DNA of 64,000 bases, taken from contig JODP01000001.1 of NCBI GenBank assembly GCA_000719025.1, positions 310,001-374,000 on the forward strand. The letters run 5' to 3'. A program made the position numbers and the translations under genes. Each line of letters starts with the position of its first letter. Position 1 is the stretch's first letter. Source of the stretch: Kineosporia aurantiaca JCM 3230. GTDB lineage: Bacteria; Actinomycetota; Actinomycetes; Actinomycetales; Kineosporiaceae. The notes under the pieces are model-generated. The model searched no databases, had not been told where the DNA came from, and was given only the letters and a program-made list of their open reading frames with translations. Positions 42,148-50,312 of this stretch are shown here, piece after piece.

Positions 42148-44061
42148 GTGTCGGATCAGACGGCCCTCACGGGTGACGAGCGCGAGCTCCTGGCGGAACT
42201 GAAGAGCCAGGTCGAGGCGTACGGACGCGGTCAGGCGGTCGCCGAGTTCTCCCCCGACGGCACCGTGCTGAGCGCGAACCAGCTGTACGCCGACCTGGTG
42301 GGCCACGACCCGGCGCAGATCACCGGGCTGAAGCACCGCGACTTCGTGTCCCCAGAGCTGGCCCAGACCGCCGAGTACGCCGCGCTGTGGTCGGAACTAC
42401 GCGGCGGGGGCAGCCTGACCGGCGAGTTCCGCCTGGTCTGGCAGGACCGGCACGACCTGTGGATCCGCTCCACCTACGTGCCCGTGAAGAACACCGCCAG
42501 CCAGGTGGTCAAGGTGATCGAGTACGCCCTCGACGTGACCCCGGGCAAGCGGGCCGCGGCTGACGCACACGGCAAGATCGAGGCCATCTCCCGTTCCCAG
42601 GCGGTGATCGAGTTCACCCTGGACGGCGAGATCCTGGCCGCCAACGACAACTTCCTGGAGCTGACCGGCTACGACCGCAAGGACGTGGTCGGGCAGCACC
42701 ACCGGATGTTCGTCACCCCCGAGGACGCCCGCTCGGCCGCGTACCAGAAGTTCTGGGAGCGCCTGGGCGCCGGGGAGTTCGTCTCCGGCGAGTTCCACCG
42801 GATCGGCGCCGGTGGCCGCGAGGTCTGGCTCCAGGCGGTCTACAACCCGATCCTCGGGATCGACGGAAAGCCCTGGAAGGTGGTCAAGTTCGCGGTCGAC
42901 GTGACCGCCGCCAAGCTGGCCAACGCCGAGTTCGAGGGCCGGGTCGCGGCGCTGGACCGGTCCGAGGCGGTGATCGAGTTCGACCTCGACGGCACCGTGC
43001 TCGAGGTGAACGACAACTTCCTGGCCGCGGTCGGCTACGAGCGGGACGAGGTGATCGGCCGGCACCACCGGATGTTCGTGTCCGGCACCACCGCCGAGTC
43101 GCCGGAGTACGCCCAGTTCTGGCGGAGGCTGCGCAACGGCGAGTTCGTGTCCGGCGAGTTCCACCGGTTCGGCAAGGACGGGCGCGACGTCTGGCTGCAG
43201 GCCACCTACAACCCGATCCTCGACCTGAACGGGAAGCCCTGGAAGGTGGTCAAGGTCGCCAGCGACGTGACCGAGGCGAAGATCCGCAACGCCGACTTCG
43301 AGGGCAAGATCACCGCGATCAGGCGCTCCCAGGCGGTGATCGAGTTCGACCTCGAGGGCATCGTGCTGGACGCCAACGAGAGCTTCCTGGAACTGATGGG
43401 CTACCGGCTGGAGGAGGTCGTCGGCCGGCACCACCGGATGTTCGTCGACGTCGCCGAGGCCGGCCGGCCCGAGTACCAGGCCTTCTGGAAGAAGCTGGGC
43501 AGCGGCGAGTTCCACTCCGGCGAGTACAAGCGGATCGGCCAGGGCGGGCGCGAGGTGTGGATCCGGGCCACCTACAACCCGATCCTGGACGCCGAGGGCA
43601 AGCCGGTGAAGGTGGTCAAGTTCGCCAACGACGTGACCGCCGAGAAGCGCCGCAACGCCGAGTACGCCAGCCGGGTTTCGGCGATCGACCGGTCCCAGGC
43701 GGTGATCGAGTTCGACCTCGAGGGCCGGATCCTGGCGGCGAACGAGAACTTCCTCCGGACCGTGGGTTACACGCTGCCGGAGGTCATCGGCCGACACCAC
43801 CGGATGTTCGTCACCCCCGAGTACGCCGCCTCCGAGGAGTACCGCGAGTTCTGGCGGCAGCTGCTGCGCGGCGAATTCGTCTCCGGGCGCTTCCACCGGA
43901 TCGGCAAGGACGGCCGGGACGTCTGGATCCAGTCCAGCTACAACCCCATCCTGGACCAGGCCGGCCGCCCGGTGAAGGTGATCAAGTACGCCTACGACGT
44001 CACCGAGCAGGTCGAGCTCGAGCGGCGGCTGACCGGCGAGGCGCTCAGCGGGGCGCACTGA
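42148..44061 (+). CDS. Five-PAS protein lacking an output domain (paralogue of the chemoreceptor sensor)
   Basis: 637 residues aligning with the PAS part of the receptor two genes upstream, from LLAELKSQVEAYGRGQA to the end of PAS5, where it stops within 20 residues (VELERRLTGEALSGAH). Units 2-5 again repeat at exactly 366 bp (codons at 42604, 42970, 43336, 43702) and keep the HHRMF motif in all four. The methyl-accepting domain is missing, not frameshifted: a normal stop ends the gene. GTG 42148 (GGAG nine bases upstream) is preferred over GTG 42124 or ATG 42139. It may heterodimerise with the receptor or buffer its ligand (inference). Confidence 0.88.
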   Translation: MSDQTALTGDERELLAELKSQVEAYGRGQAVAEFSPDGTVLSANQLYADLVGHDPAQITGLKHRDFVSPELAQTAEYAALWSELRGGGSLTGEFRLVWQDRHDLWIRSTYVPVKNTASQVVKVIEYALDVTPGKRAAADAHGKIEAISRSQAVIEFTLDGEILAANDNFLELTGYDRKDVVGQHHRMFVTPEDARSAAYQKFWERLGAGEFVSGEFHRIGAGGREVWLQAVYNPILGIDGKPWKVVKFAVDVTAAKLANAEFEGRVAALDRSEAVIEFDLDGTVLEVNDNFLAAVGYERDEVIGRHHRMFVSGTTAESPEYAQFWRRLRNGEFVSGEFHRFGKDGRDVWLQATYNPILDLNGKPWKVVKVASDVTEAKIRNADFEGKITAIRRSQAVIEFDLEGIVLDANESFLELMGYRLEEVVGRHHRMFVDVAEAGRPEYQAFWKKLGSGEFHSGEYKRIGQGGREVWIRATYNPILDAEGKPVKVVKFANDVTAEKRRNAEYASRVSAIDRSQAVIEFDLEGRILAANENFLRTVGYTLPEVIGRHHRMFVTPEYAASEEYREFWRQLLRGEFVSGRFHRIGKDGRDVWIQSSYNPILDQAGRPVKVIKYAYDVTEQVELERRLTGEALSGAH

Positions 44062-44101
44062 GTCCGGGTCGCCGGGCTCCGGCCCGGATGGTTCGGGATG
44101 C

Positions 44102-45298
44102 TCAGGAGGCCTTGAGCCACCGACTCGGCTGGGCCACCAGCCGGTCGATCACGGTGTGCGCGGCCCCGGTCATCGCCGCGTACTCCCCGGCGCGGGCCCG
44201 GGTCACCCGGACCGGCGCCCAGTCGCTGAACACCACCAGTTCGGCCAGCGCGGCCTCGACCGGGCCGGCGATCGCGTCGAAGAGCGCCGCGAAGCTGCCG
44301 CCCAGCACCACCTCGTCCACGTCCGAGATGTGGACGACGGCGGCCAGCGCGATGCCCAGGGCCCGGCCGGCCTGCACCACCGCGGCCAGGGCCTGGGCAT
44401 CGCCGCGTTCCACGGCCGCCCGCAGTTCACCCGGCCGCGCCTGCACCGGCAGCCCGGCCGCCCGCAGCAGGGCCTGTTGCCCGGCAACGTCTTCCAAGCG
44501 GATCAGCCGCGAGCCGGAAGTGCCCACGACCACGTGGCCGATCTCTCCGGCCCAGCCGTGCCGCCCGGCGCTCAGCTCCCCCGCCAGCACCCGCGCCCCG
44601 CCGATCCCGATCTCGCCCGAGACGTAGAAGAACCCGGGCCGGGACTCCTCCGCGATCCGCGCGCGGACCTCCGCCCGGGCCGCCAGGTCGGCCTCGTTGG
44701 CCACGGTGAACCCGACCACCCCGTCGACCACCGCGGCCGGCAGCAACTGGGCGGCGTCCAGGTCGCGCCAGCCCAGATTGGGCGCGGTGCGCAACACCGA
44801 GGACGAGTCCAGCAGCCCGGGCAACGCCAGCGTCGCCCCGGCGACCCGGGCGCCCAGACTCACCGCCGCCGTCCTTACTTCGGCCGCCACCTCGGCCAAC
44901 CGCGCGGCCACCGCAGCCGGCTGGGACCCCCGCAGATCGCCGTGCACCACCCGCTCGGCGATCACCTCGCCGGTCAGGTCGAGCGCCCGTACGCCCAGAT
45001 AGTCGACGTTCACCTCGAGCCCGAGGGCCGCGACAGCGTGCTCGGCGGGACCCAGTGGCACCGCGGGACGGCCTCGGGGCAGCGCCACCGGGGCCAGTTC
45101 GCGCACCAGACCGGTCTCCACCAGCCGGTCGACGAGATTGGTCACCGCCGCCCGGGAGAGGCCGGTGCGGGCCGCCACCTGCGCCCGGGAGATCGGCTCG
45201 ACGGCGTCCAGCACCGCGGACAGGGCCAGGGACAGGTTGTGCTCCCGCATCCAGTCCTGCCGCAGCGGCGCGGCCGAGGGTGCGACCGGGGGTGACAT
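44102..45298 (-). CDS. ROK-family transcriptional regulator, XylR-like
   Basis: 398 residues. N-terminal MarR-like helix-turn-helix (ISRAQVAARTGLSRAAVTNL, VDRLVETGLV) and a ROK sugar-kinase-like domain. The ROK signature region reads GIGGARVLAGELSAGRHGWAGEIGHV, but the zinc-binding CxCGxxGC motif usual after it is replaced by GTSGSRLIRLEDVAG, so it may not bind zinc. It is divergent from xylA across 79 bases, suggesting a xylose-responsive repressor. It converges on the five-PAS gene with a 40-base gap. Confidence 0.85.
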   Translation of the reverse strand: MSPPVAPSAAPLRQDWMREHNLSLALSAVLDAVEPISRAQVAARTGLSRAAVTNLVDRLVETGLVRELAPVALPRGRPAVPLGPAEHAVAALGLEVNVDYLGVRALDLTGEVIAERVVHGDLRGSQPAAVAARLAEVAAEVRTAAVSLGARVAGATLALPGLLDSSSVLRTAPNLGWRDLDAAQLLPAAVVDGVVGFTVANEADLAARAEVRARIAEESRPGFFYVSGEIGIGGARVLAGELSAGRHGWAGEIGHVVVGTSGSRLIRLEDVAGQQALLRAAGLPVQARPGELRAAVERGDAQALAAVVQAGRALGIALAAVVHISDVDEVVLGGSFAALFDAIAGPVEAALAELVVFSDWAPVRVTRARAGEYAAMTGAAHTVIDRLVAQPSRWLKAS

Positions 45299-45301
45299 GT
45301 C

Positions 45302-45330
45302 TTGACCCTACCGTCCGGGCTGGATAAATT
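45302..45330 (+). promoter_or_regulatory. Candidate xylA promoter
   Basis: TTGACC (45302-45307) and TAAATT (45325-45330) are separated by 17 bases, a good match to the vegetative actinobacterial -35/-10 arrangement. Transcription would start near 45337, about 40 bases before the xylA ATG and just before the AAAAGCTTTT palindrome. Confidence 0.55.
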
Positions 45331-45342
45331 CACGGCGTCAAC

Positions 45343-45352
45343 AAAAGCTTTT
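45343..45352. promoter_or_regulatory. AAAAGCTTTT palindrome, candidate ROK operator
   Basis: A perfect 10-bp AT-rich palindrome in the xylA leader, placed just after the predicted transcription start. Such AT-rich dyads are unusual in this genome and are the kind of site a ROK/XylR repressor would use. No second copy is seen near the ROK gene start. Confidence 0.4.
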
Positions 45353-45377
45353 CCCGACCGAACCGGAGTGCTCCGCG

Positions 45378-46568
45378 ATGACGCGTAAACCCACCCCCGC
45401 CGACCGTTTCTCGTTCGGGCTCTGGACGGTCGGCTGGCCGGCCCAGGACCAGTTCGGCAGCGCCAGCCGCGCCGACCTCGACCCGGTCGAGTCGGTGACC
45501 AAGCTGGCCGAGCTGGGCGCCGCCCACGTCACCTTCCACGACGACGACGTGGTGCCGTTCGGCAGCAGCCCGGCCGACCGGGAGAAGATCCTGGAGCGGT
45601 TCAAGGGCGCGCTGACCGACACCGGCATCACCGTCGAGATGCTCACCACCAACACCTTCAGCCACCCGATCTTCAAGGACGGCGCGTTCACCTCGAACGA
45701 CCGCCGGGTGCGCCGTTACGGCCTGCGCAAGGTGATCCGCAACGTCGACCTGGCCGCCGAGCTCGGGGCCGCGACCTTCGTGATGTGGGGCGGCCGGGAG
45801 GGCGCCGAGTACGACAGCGCCAAGGACGTCAACGCCGCCCTGGACCGCTACGCCGAGGGCATCGACACGGTCGCCGGCTACATCAAGGACAAGGGCTACG
45901 ACCTGAAGATCGCGATCGAGCCGAAGCCGAACGAGCCGCGCGGCGACATCCTGCTGCCGACCGTCGGTCACGCCCTCGGCTTCATCGCCAAGCTGGAGCA
46001 CGGTGACATCGTCGGGCTGAACCCGGAGGTCGGCCACGAGCAGATGGCCGGGCTGAACTACACCACCGGGATCGCCCAGGCGCTGTGGGCGGGCAAGCTC
46101 TTCCACATCGACCTGAACGGCCAGAAGAGCATCAAGTACGACCAGGACCTGGTGTTCGGCCACGGCGACCTGTTCTCCGCATTCGCCACGGTGGACCTGC
46201 TGGAGAACGGATTCCCGGGCGGCGGGCCGGTTTTCGACGGCCCCAAGCACTTCGACTACAAGCCCTCGCGGACCGAGGACAAGCAGGGGGTGTGGGACTC
46301 GGCCGCTGCCAACATGGCCAGCTACCTGCTGCTGGCCGAGCGGGCCAAGGCGTTCCGGGCCGACCCGGAGGTGCAGGAGGCGCTCGCCTACTCCGGCGTG
46401 CTCGAGCTCTCCCAGCCGACGCTGGCCGAGGGTGAGAGCCTGGCCGACCTGCTCGCGGACTCCTCGGCGTTCGAGGACCTCGACGTCGACGCCGTCGCCG
46501 AGCGCGGTTTCGGGTTCGTCCGGCTGAACCAGCTGGCCATGGAGCACGCCCTGGGCGCCCGCTCCTAG
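45378..46568 (+). CDS. xylA: Xylose isomerase
   Basis: Interconverts D-xylose and D-xylulose (also glucose and fructose); 396 residues, class I actinobacterial type. Catalytic and metal residues appear in order: THFHDDD-like VTFHDDDVVPFG (His/Asp pair), EPKPNEPRGD (Glu and Lys), NPEVGHEQMAGLN (Glu, His) and HIDLNGQ...YDQDLVFGHGD (Asp ligands), then FDGPKHFDYKP. GGAG lies nine bases before the ATG. No xylulokinase gene follows; the next gene is on the opposite strand. Regulated by the divergent ROK protein (inference). Confidence 0.96.
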   Translation: MTRKPTPADRFSFGLWTVGWPAQDQFGSASRADLDPVESVTKLAELGAAHVTFHDDDVVPFGSSPADREKILERFKGALTDTGITVEMLTTNTFSHPIFKDGAFTSNDRRVRRYGLRKVIRNVDLAAELGAATFVMWGGREGAEYDSAKDVNAALDRYAEGIDTVAGYIKDKGYDLKIAIEPKPNEPRGDILLPTVGHALGFIAKLEHGDIVGLNPEVGHEQMAGLNYTTGIAQALWAGKLFHIDLNGQKSIKYDQDLVFGHGDLFSAFATVDLLENGFPGGGPVFDGPKHFDYKPSRTEDKQGVWDSAAANMASYLLLAERAKAFRADPEVQEALAYSGVLELSQPTLAEGESLADLLADSSAFEDLDVDAVAERGFGFVRLNQLAMEHALGARS

Positions 46569-46574
46569 AGCCCG

Positions 46575-46727
46575 CTAGTCGTCGGAGCGGTCGCGCGGTG
46601 GTGCGTCGTAGGTCTGCAGAAACTCGCTGCCTTCGTGGCTGATCCGCCGGCTGGTGATCGAGTCCCGCAGGTAGAGACCGATCACCCCGACGATCGCCAG
46701 GATCCCGAACACGATGAGCACGACCAT
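46575..46727 (-). CDS. Small single-pass membrane protein
   Basis: 50 residues: MVVLIVFGILAIVGVIGLYL forms one membrane helix, followed by a charged tail (RDSITSRRISHEGS and a PPRDRSDD end). ATG 46727 is chosen for GGGAG eight bases upstream. An open frame upstream adds 26 residues without features. Family unknown; its 3' end is six bases from the xylA stop (convergent). Confidence 0.65.
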   Translation of the reverse strand: MVVLIVFGILAIVGVIGLYLRDSITSRRISHEGSEFLQTYDAPPRDRSDD

Positions 46728-46886
46728 CGCTGGTTCTCCCTTCGCATCACTCACAGCCTCGGCTCTGAGTGAACCGCCCCGAGCGGACCGTCTCCAGATA
46801 AGCACACGGCAAGCGCCCGATGGGGAGTTGTTGCGGCAGACGGGTTGACCTTCAACCCCTCCCCGGTAACCCGTTCAGGCGCAGCG

Positions 46887-46930
46887 AAAGGGCCGTACCC
46901 CTTGCCTTCCGGCGAGGGGTACGGCCCTTT
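46887..46930 (-). terminator. Terminator of the GH26 gene
   Basis: Perfect 16-bp arms (AAAGGGCCGTACCCCT and complement) with a 12-base loop that can pair further (GCC/GGC). It lies ten bases past the GH26 stop. No T-run follows on either strand. Confidence 0.75.
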
Positions 46931-46939
46931 CCGGTGCCG

Positions 46940-48850
46940 TTACGGGGTTGGGGTGGCCGTCGGCGTCGGTTCCGCAGGGGACGATTCGGTCGGGGTGACT
47001 GAGGACGTCGGGGTCGGGCTCCCGGTCGGAGCGCCGGGCGGGGTGTCGGTCACCGGGGCCTCACCCTTGGCCGCCGAGTACCCCGCCTTGTACGCGTCGG
47101 CGCCGCTCGGGTTCTGCACCGGGTCGAAGATCGCCCCGGCGTAGTAGCTCGCGTCCTCGTTGAAGTAGGCCTCGTAGGCCAGGTTCGCGCCCTCGCTCTT
47201 GAAGAAGTCGATCATCTTCTGCACGTAGAACGCGTTGTCGCCGCCGTTGTTGCCGGCGTGCGCGGTGCCCGGGTACAGACCCCACTCCGGCACGCTCAGC
47301 TTCTTGCCGTGCTGGGCGGCGAAGTCGGCCCAGTACTTCAGGCCGTAGTTGCCGGAGTACTGCTCCTCCCAGGTCTCCTGGCTCTTCGCGCCCGGGTAGG
47401 AGTCGTAGGAGTCGATCCCGACGATGTCGACGTAGTCGTCACCCGGGTAGGCCTGGGTGGCATCCGCGAGACCGGCGCTGACGCCGCGGTTCACGGTCCA
47501 GTCGAACTTCATCTCCGGCGCCGTGGTGTGCACCGCGCCGACGATCTGCCGGAAGCACTCCGCGTACTCCTGCGGGTTACGGGCGCTCCACTTGTACCAG
47601 TCGCCGTTGAACTCCCAGCCGAGCCGGATGATCGAGTCGCCCATGTTGTTGGCGACGAAGTTCTGGCCGAACTGGACCCACTTGTCGTTGTACTGCCCGG
47701 CCGCGCAGCCGGCCATGGTGGCGCTGCCGTCGGCCTCCGGCACCGGCGCGACGCCGAGCGCCTTCAGGTACGGCGTGTTCTTCCAGGAGTCGAAGATGTA
47801 CTGCGGGTTGATGATGTCGTCCCAGCTCTGCCGGGTCGGCCAGTCCACCACCACGTCGACCGGGGCGCCGCGCCAGGCGCCGAACGCCTCGGCGTTGGCG
47901 GCGCTGCTGCCCGGCATGTAGAGGCCGCTGGCCCCCCAGGGCAGACCGGAGCGGTTCGTGGTGGAGCAGGGCGTCATCTTGTCAGGGTCACCCGAGGTGC
48001 CGGGCTCGGTGGTCACGGTGCCATCGGTGGGCGTCGCCGAGGCGGTCAGCGTGACGCCCGGGGCGGTGTTCTCCGGCTCCATCGTCGCCGTGGGCGCGTA
48101 AGGCGGCTGCACGGTGGTGGTTTCGGTGATGCCCGCGGTCGGGGTGGCGGTCGGGCTGCCGGTCGGCGTACCGGTGGCCGTACCGGTCGCGCTGGGGGTT
48201 CCGGTGGGCGTGGCACAGATTCCGCTGATGCCCCCGGTGCCCGTGACCCCTGGAGTACCCGTCACTCCGGGAGTACCCGTCGTTCCGGGAGTGCCCGTCG
48301 CTTCAGGAGTACCGGTCGTTTCGGGGGTACCCGTGGCCGTCGGGCTGACGCTTTCGGTCGGCGCGGCGGTGGTGGTCGTGGTGGTCGTGGTCGTCGTAGT
48401 GCTGCTCGAGCCGGTCCAGGTGGCGGCGCCCCCGACCTCACCGGTCGGCGTGGCCGTCGGGTAGGTCGGGTCGGTGGTCACCAGCAGGTCGGACGGGGTG
48501 GGCGCGGTGCCGGTCGCGGTTCCGGTGCCGACCTCGGGCGGGGTGCTCGGAGTGCCCTTCGGCTTCACCACCTGCCGCTCCGGATCGACCTCTTCCTGGA
48601 AGCGGCCGGGGTAGGGGCCCGTGCCGTGCTTGTGCTCGCGCTTCCACTTCTTGCTCTTGGGCTCGTTCGAGTAGTTCGAGATGTAGGCGGCCCCGGCCTT
48701 GCCCTCCCAGGAGACGGCCTTGCCGACCTTGGCCTTGCCCCCGCCGTTCTGCCCGGCGATCGCCGGGACGGTCCCGATCGCGGCCGCGACGAGCACCAGG
48801 GCGGTGGCCGCCACCACCCGCTTCTTGGTCAGTGCCTTCTTGGTCAGCAC
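46940..48850 (-). CDS. Secreted GH26 endo-beta-mannanase-type glycoside hydrolase with long Thr/Pro linker
   Basis: 636 residues. A signal peptide (basic start, VVAATALVLVAAAIGTVPAIA) is followed by a short charged segment and a roughly 200-residue Thr/Pro/Gly linker (about 95-300) with an 11-Thr run and TGTPxx hexapeptide repeats. The GH26 catalytic domain (about 320-605) shows GWEFNGDWYKWS (acid/base Glu), YVDIVGIDSYDS and LSVPEWGLYPG (nucleophile Glu). A second Thr/Pro tail ends the protein. GH26 includes beta-mannanases and beta-1,3-xylanases; which one is not decidable by eye. GTG 48850 gives a normal signal peptide; ATG 48898 is the alternative. The linkers are good O-mannosylation targets. 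Confidence 0.88.
   Translation of the reverse strand: MLTKKALTKKRVVAATALVLVAAAIGTVPAIAGQNGGGKAKVGKAVSWEGKAGAAYISNYSNEPKSKKWKREHKHGTGPYPGRFQEEVDPERQVVKPKGTPSTPPEVGTGTATGTAPTPSDLLVTTDPTYPTATPTGEVGGAATWTGSSSTTTTTTTTTTTAAPTESVSPTATGTPETTGTPEATGTPGTTGTPGVTGTPGVTGTGGISGICATPTGTPSATGTATGTPTGSPTATPTAGITETTTVQPPYAPTATMEPENTAPGVTLTASATPTDGTVTTEPGTSGDPDKMTPCSTTNRSGLPWGASGLYMPGSSAANAEAFGAWRGAPVDVVVDWPTRQSWDDIINPQYIFDSWKNTPYLKALGVAPVPEADGSATMAGCAAGQYNDKWVQFGQNFVANNMGDSIIRLGWEFNGDWYKWSARNPQEYAECFRQIVGAVHTTAPEMKFDWTVNRGVSAGLADATQAYPGDDYVDIVGIDSYDSYPGAKSQETWEEQYSGNYGLKYWADFAAQHGKKLSVPEWGLYPGTAHAGNNGGDNAFYVQKMIDFFKSEGANLAYEAYFNEDASYYAGAIFDPVQNPSGADAYKAGYSAAKGEAPVTDTPPGAPTGSPTPTSSVTPTESSPAEPTPTATPTP
48225..48350 (-). 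repeat. 18-bp tandem repeats encoding TGTPxx in the GH26 linker
   Basis: About six diverged copies of an 18-base unit of the type GAGTACCCGTCACTCCGG (plus-strand reading) encode Thr-Gly-Thr-Pro-x-x. Wobble changes between copies keep the peptide pattern, so the repeat is maintained at the protein level. Copy number may vary between strains. Confidence 0.8.
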
Positions 48851-49224
48851 GCCCCTGCCACTCCCCTGTCGTCTGGCTCGTCCGGCCGTCCACGCCATGT
48901 CGGCGCAGGTAACAGGGTGCAGTCAGGCAATTGTCTGAATCTTAACGAGACGTCAAGTTCAAACAGTTTCACCACCCAGTGTCAGCAAATGGTGACGCGT
49001 AGACAGAGTCTGCAGTTCAGGGTGGGAATGACGGGATGAAATCGGTCCGCCACCGCGCCCGATTCGCCCACAATCCTCCGGGGCTCCACCGGTGCAGGGC
49101 AGGACGGGTATGCCCGGATCCGGAGATCTCTTAACCGTCACCCCGGGTACGGGTGCAGCGCGAGGACAGCGCAGGGTAAAGCCAGATCGGGCTGACCTGG
49201 CGTTACCCCGCGATGATCAAGGGA
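48851..49224. other. Intergenic region upstream of the GH26 gene
   Basis: 374 bases between the GH26 start and the 3' end of the broken SDR gene. It must hold the GH26 promoter: on the minus strand a TTGACG hexamer (complement of 48949-48954) lies in an AT-richer stretch at about 48920-48990, but no convincing -10 follows. A single TGATCA occurs near 49214. No gene or hairpin is evident. Confidence 0.4.
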
Positions 49225-49510
49225 TCAGAACGTAGCGATCGGGGCCGGGTTGAAGCCCGGCAGGACCGAGTGGCCGGCGTCGACCACGATGTTCTGACCG
49301 GTGACGGCGTACGAACCGTCCGAGGCCAGCCAGGCGGCGGCGTTCGCGATGGTCTCCGGCGGCAGCGCCCCCTGGGCCCGGAGCAGACCGAAGTGCAGGG
49401 AGGCCCGGTCGTAGTCGGACCGGTCGGCGTCCGGGTGCCCGGCCATCTGGTCGTACATGCCCTGATAGGTGGTCATCGGGGTGTCGATCAGGCCGGGCGA
49501 GACCGCGTTA

Positions 49511-49544
49511 TCCCCCAGCCCTAGAGGGCTGGGAGGTGCCCCCA
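49511..49544 (-). repeat. 34-bp palindromic repeat element, copy 2 (inside the SDR gene)
   Basis: Same unit as at 9184-9217, with inner arms CCCAGCCC/GGGCTGGG around TCTA. It replaces one Val codon before AAC GCG of the conserved VNAVSPG motif, with one extra T (complement of 49510) before AAC. It introduces an in-frame TAG. Confidence 0.88.
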
Positions 49545-49653
49545 CCGCACCCCGAGCGGGCCGAGCTGCTGGGCCGCACTACGCATGAGCCCCAGCACCC
49601 CGTGCTTGGAGGCCGCGTAGTGGGCGGCGTTCGGGTTGCCGATGATCGAGTTT

Positions 49654-49687
49654 TCCCCCAGCCCTAGAGGGCCGGGAGGTGCCCCCA
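49654..49687 (-). repeat. 34-bp palindromic repeat element, copy 3 (inside the SDR gene)
   Basis: Differs from copy 2 by one base in the arm (CCCGGCCC with GGGCTGGG, a G-U pair in RNA). It replaces the codon between TCG (Ser of TAS) and AAC, with one extra A (complement of 49653), and also brings an in-frame TAG. Confidence 0.88.
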
Positions 49688-50312
49688 CGAGGCAGTCAGG
49701 ACGATCGAGCCGCGCTTGCGCTCGATCATGTGCGGGGCGACCGCCTTCATCGTGCGCCAGTGACCCTTGAGGTTGACGTCCTGGACGTCGTCCCACATCT
49801 CCTCGTCCATCTCCCAGAAGTTGGCCTGGGTGTAGATGCCCGCGTTGGCCACCACGACGTCGATCTGCCCGAAGGTCTCCAGCCCCTCCGCGACCACGGC
49901 GTCGATCTGCTCCTGGGAACGGACGTCGGCGATCCTCGTCAGGATCCGCCGGTCCAGCGCCTCGACCGCCTTCGCGGTCCCGGCCAGGTCGGCCGCGGTG
50001 GCGTGGCTGTACTGCACGTAGGCGGCGGGCTGGTCGACGTCGATCGCGATCACCTCGGCGCCCTCCTTGGCCAGGGTGACTGCGTGCGCCCGGCCCTGTC
50101 CGCGGGCCGCGCCGGTGACCAGTGCGACCTTGCCGTCCAAGATGCCCATGAGATTTCTCCTCGCCGAAAAGCCTGACCGTGATCCGGGCCCGCAGGACAT
50201 CGCTCGACGTCGAGAGACCCGGAACCAGTGTTGCACCGCTTTCCGACAGATGTCGGTTTGGGCGGTCCGCGCTGGCCGGGCGGTGGTAACCGGGCTGTGT
50301 TAGACAGGCCCC

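Larger units (their letters stand above)
49225..50149 (-). pseudogene. Short-chain dehydrogenase/reductase gene interrupted twice by a 34-bp repeat
   Basis: Three colinear pieces make a 286-residue SDR of the mycofactocin-associated type. Piece 1 (49688-50149) has GKVALVTGAARGQGRAHAVTLA, the NAG motif VVVANAGIY and GSIVLTAS. Piece 2 (49545-49652) has the catalytic AAHYAASKHGVLGLM. Piece 3 (49225-49509) has NAVSPGLIDTPM and DGSYAVTGQNIVVDAGH. Between them, at two Val-Asn positions, the expected Val codon is replaced by a 35-base element that reads WGHLPAL and a TAG stop. All family motifs are otherwise intact, so the damage looks recent. ATG 50149 has GAGGAG seven bases upstream. A full-length enzyme cannot be made unless the stops are bypassed. 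Confidence 0.85.

Noticed and set aside
49511..49687. Small introns or inteins in the SDR gene
   Set aside because: 34-35 bases is far too short for a self-splicing intron and the encoded WGHLPAL ends in a stop; a structured repeat explains it better.
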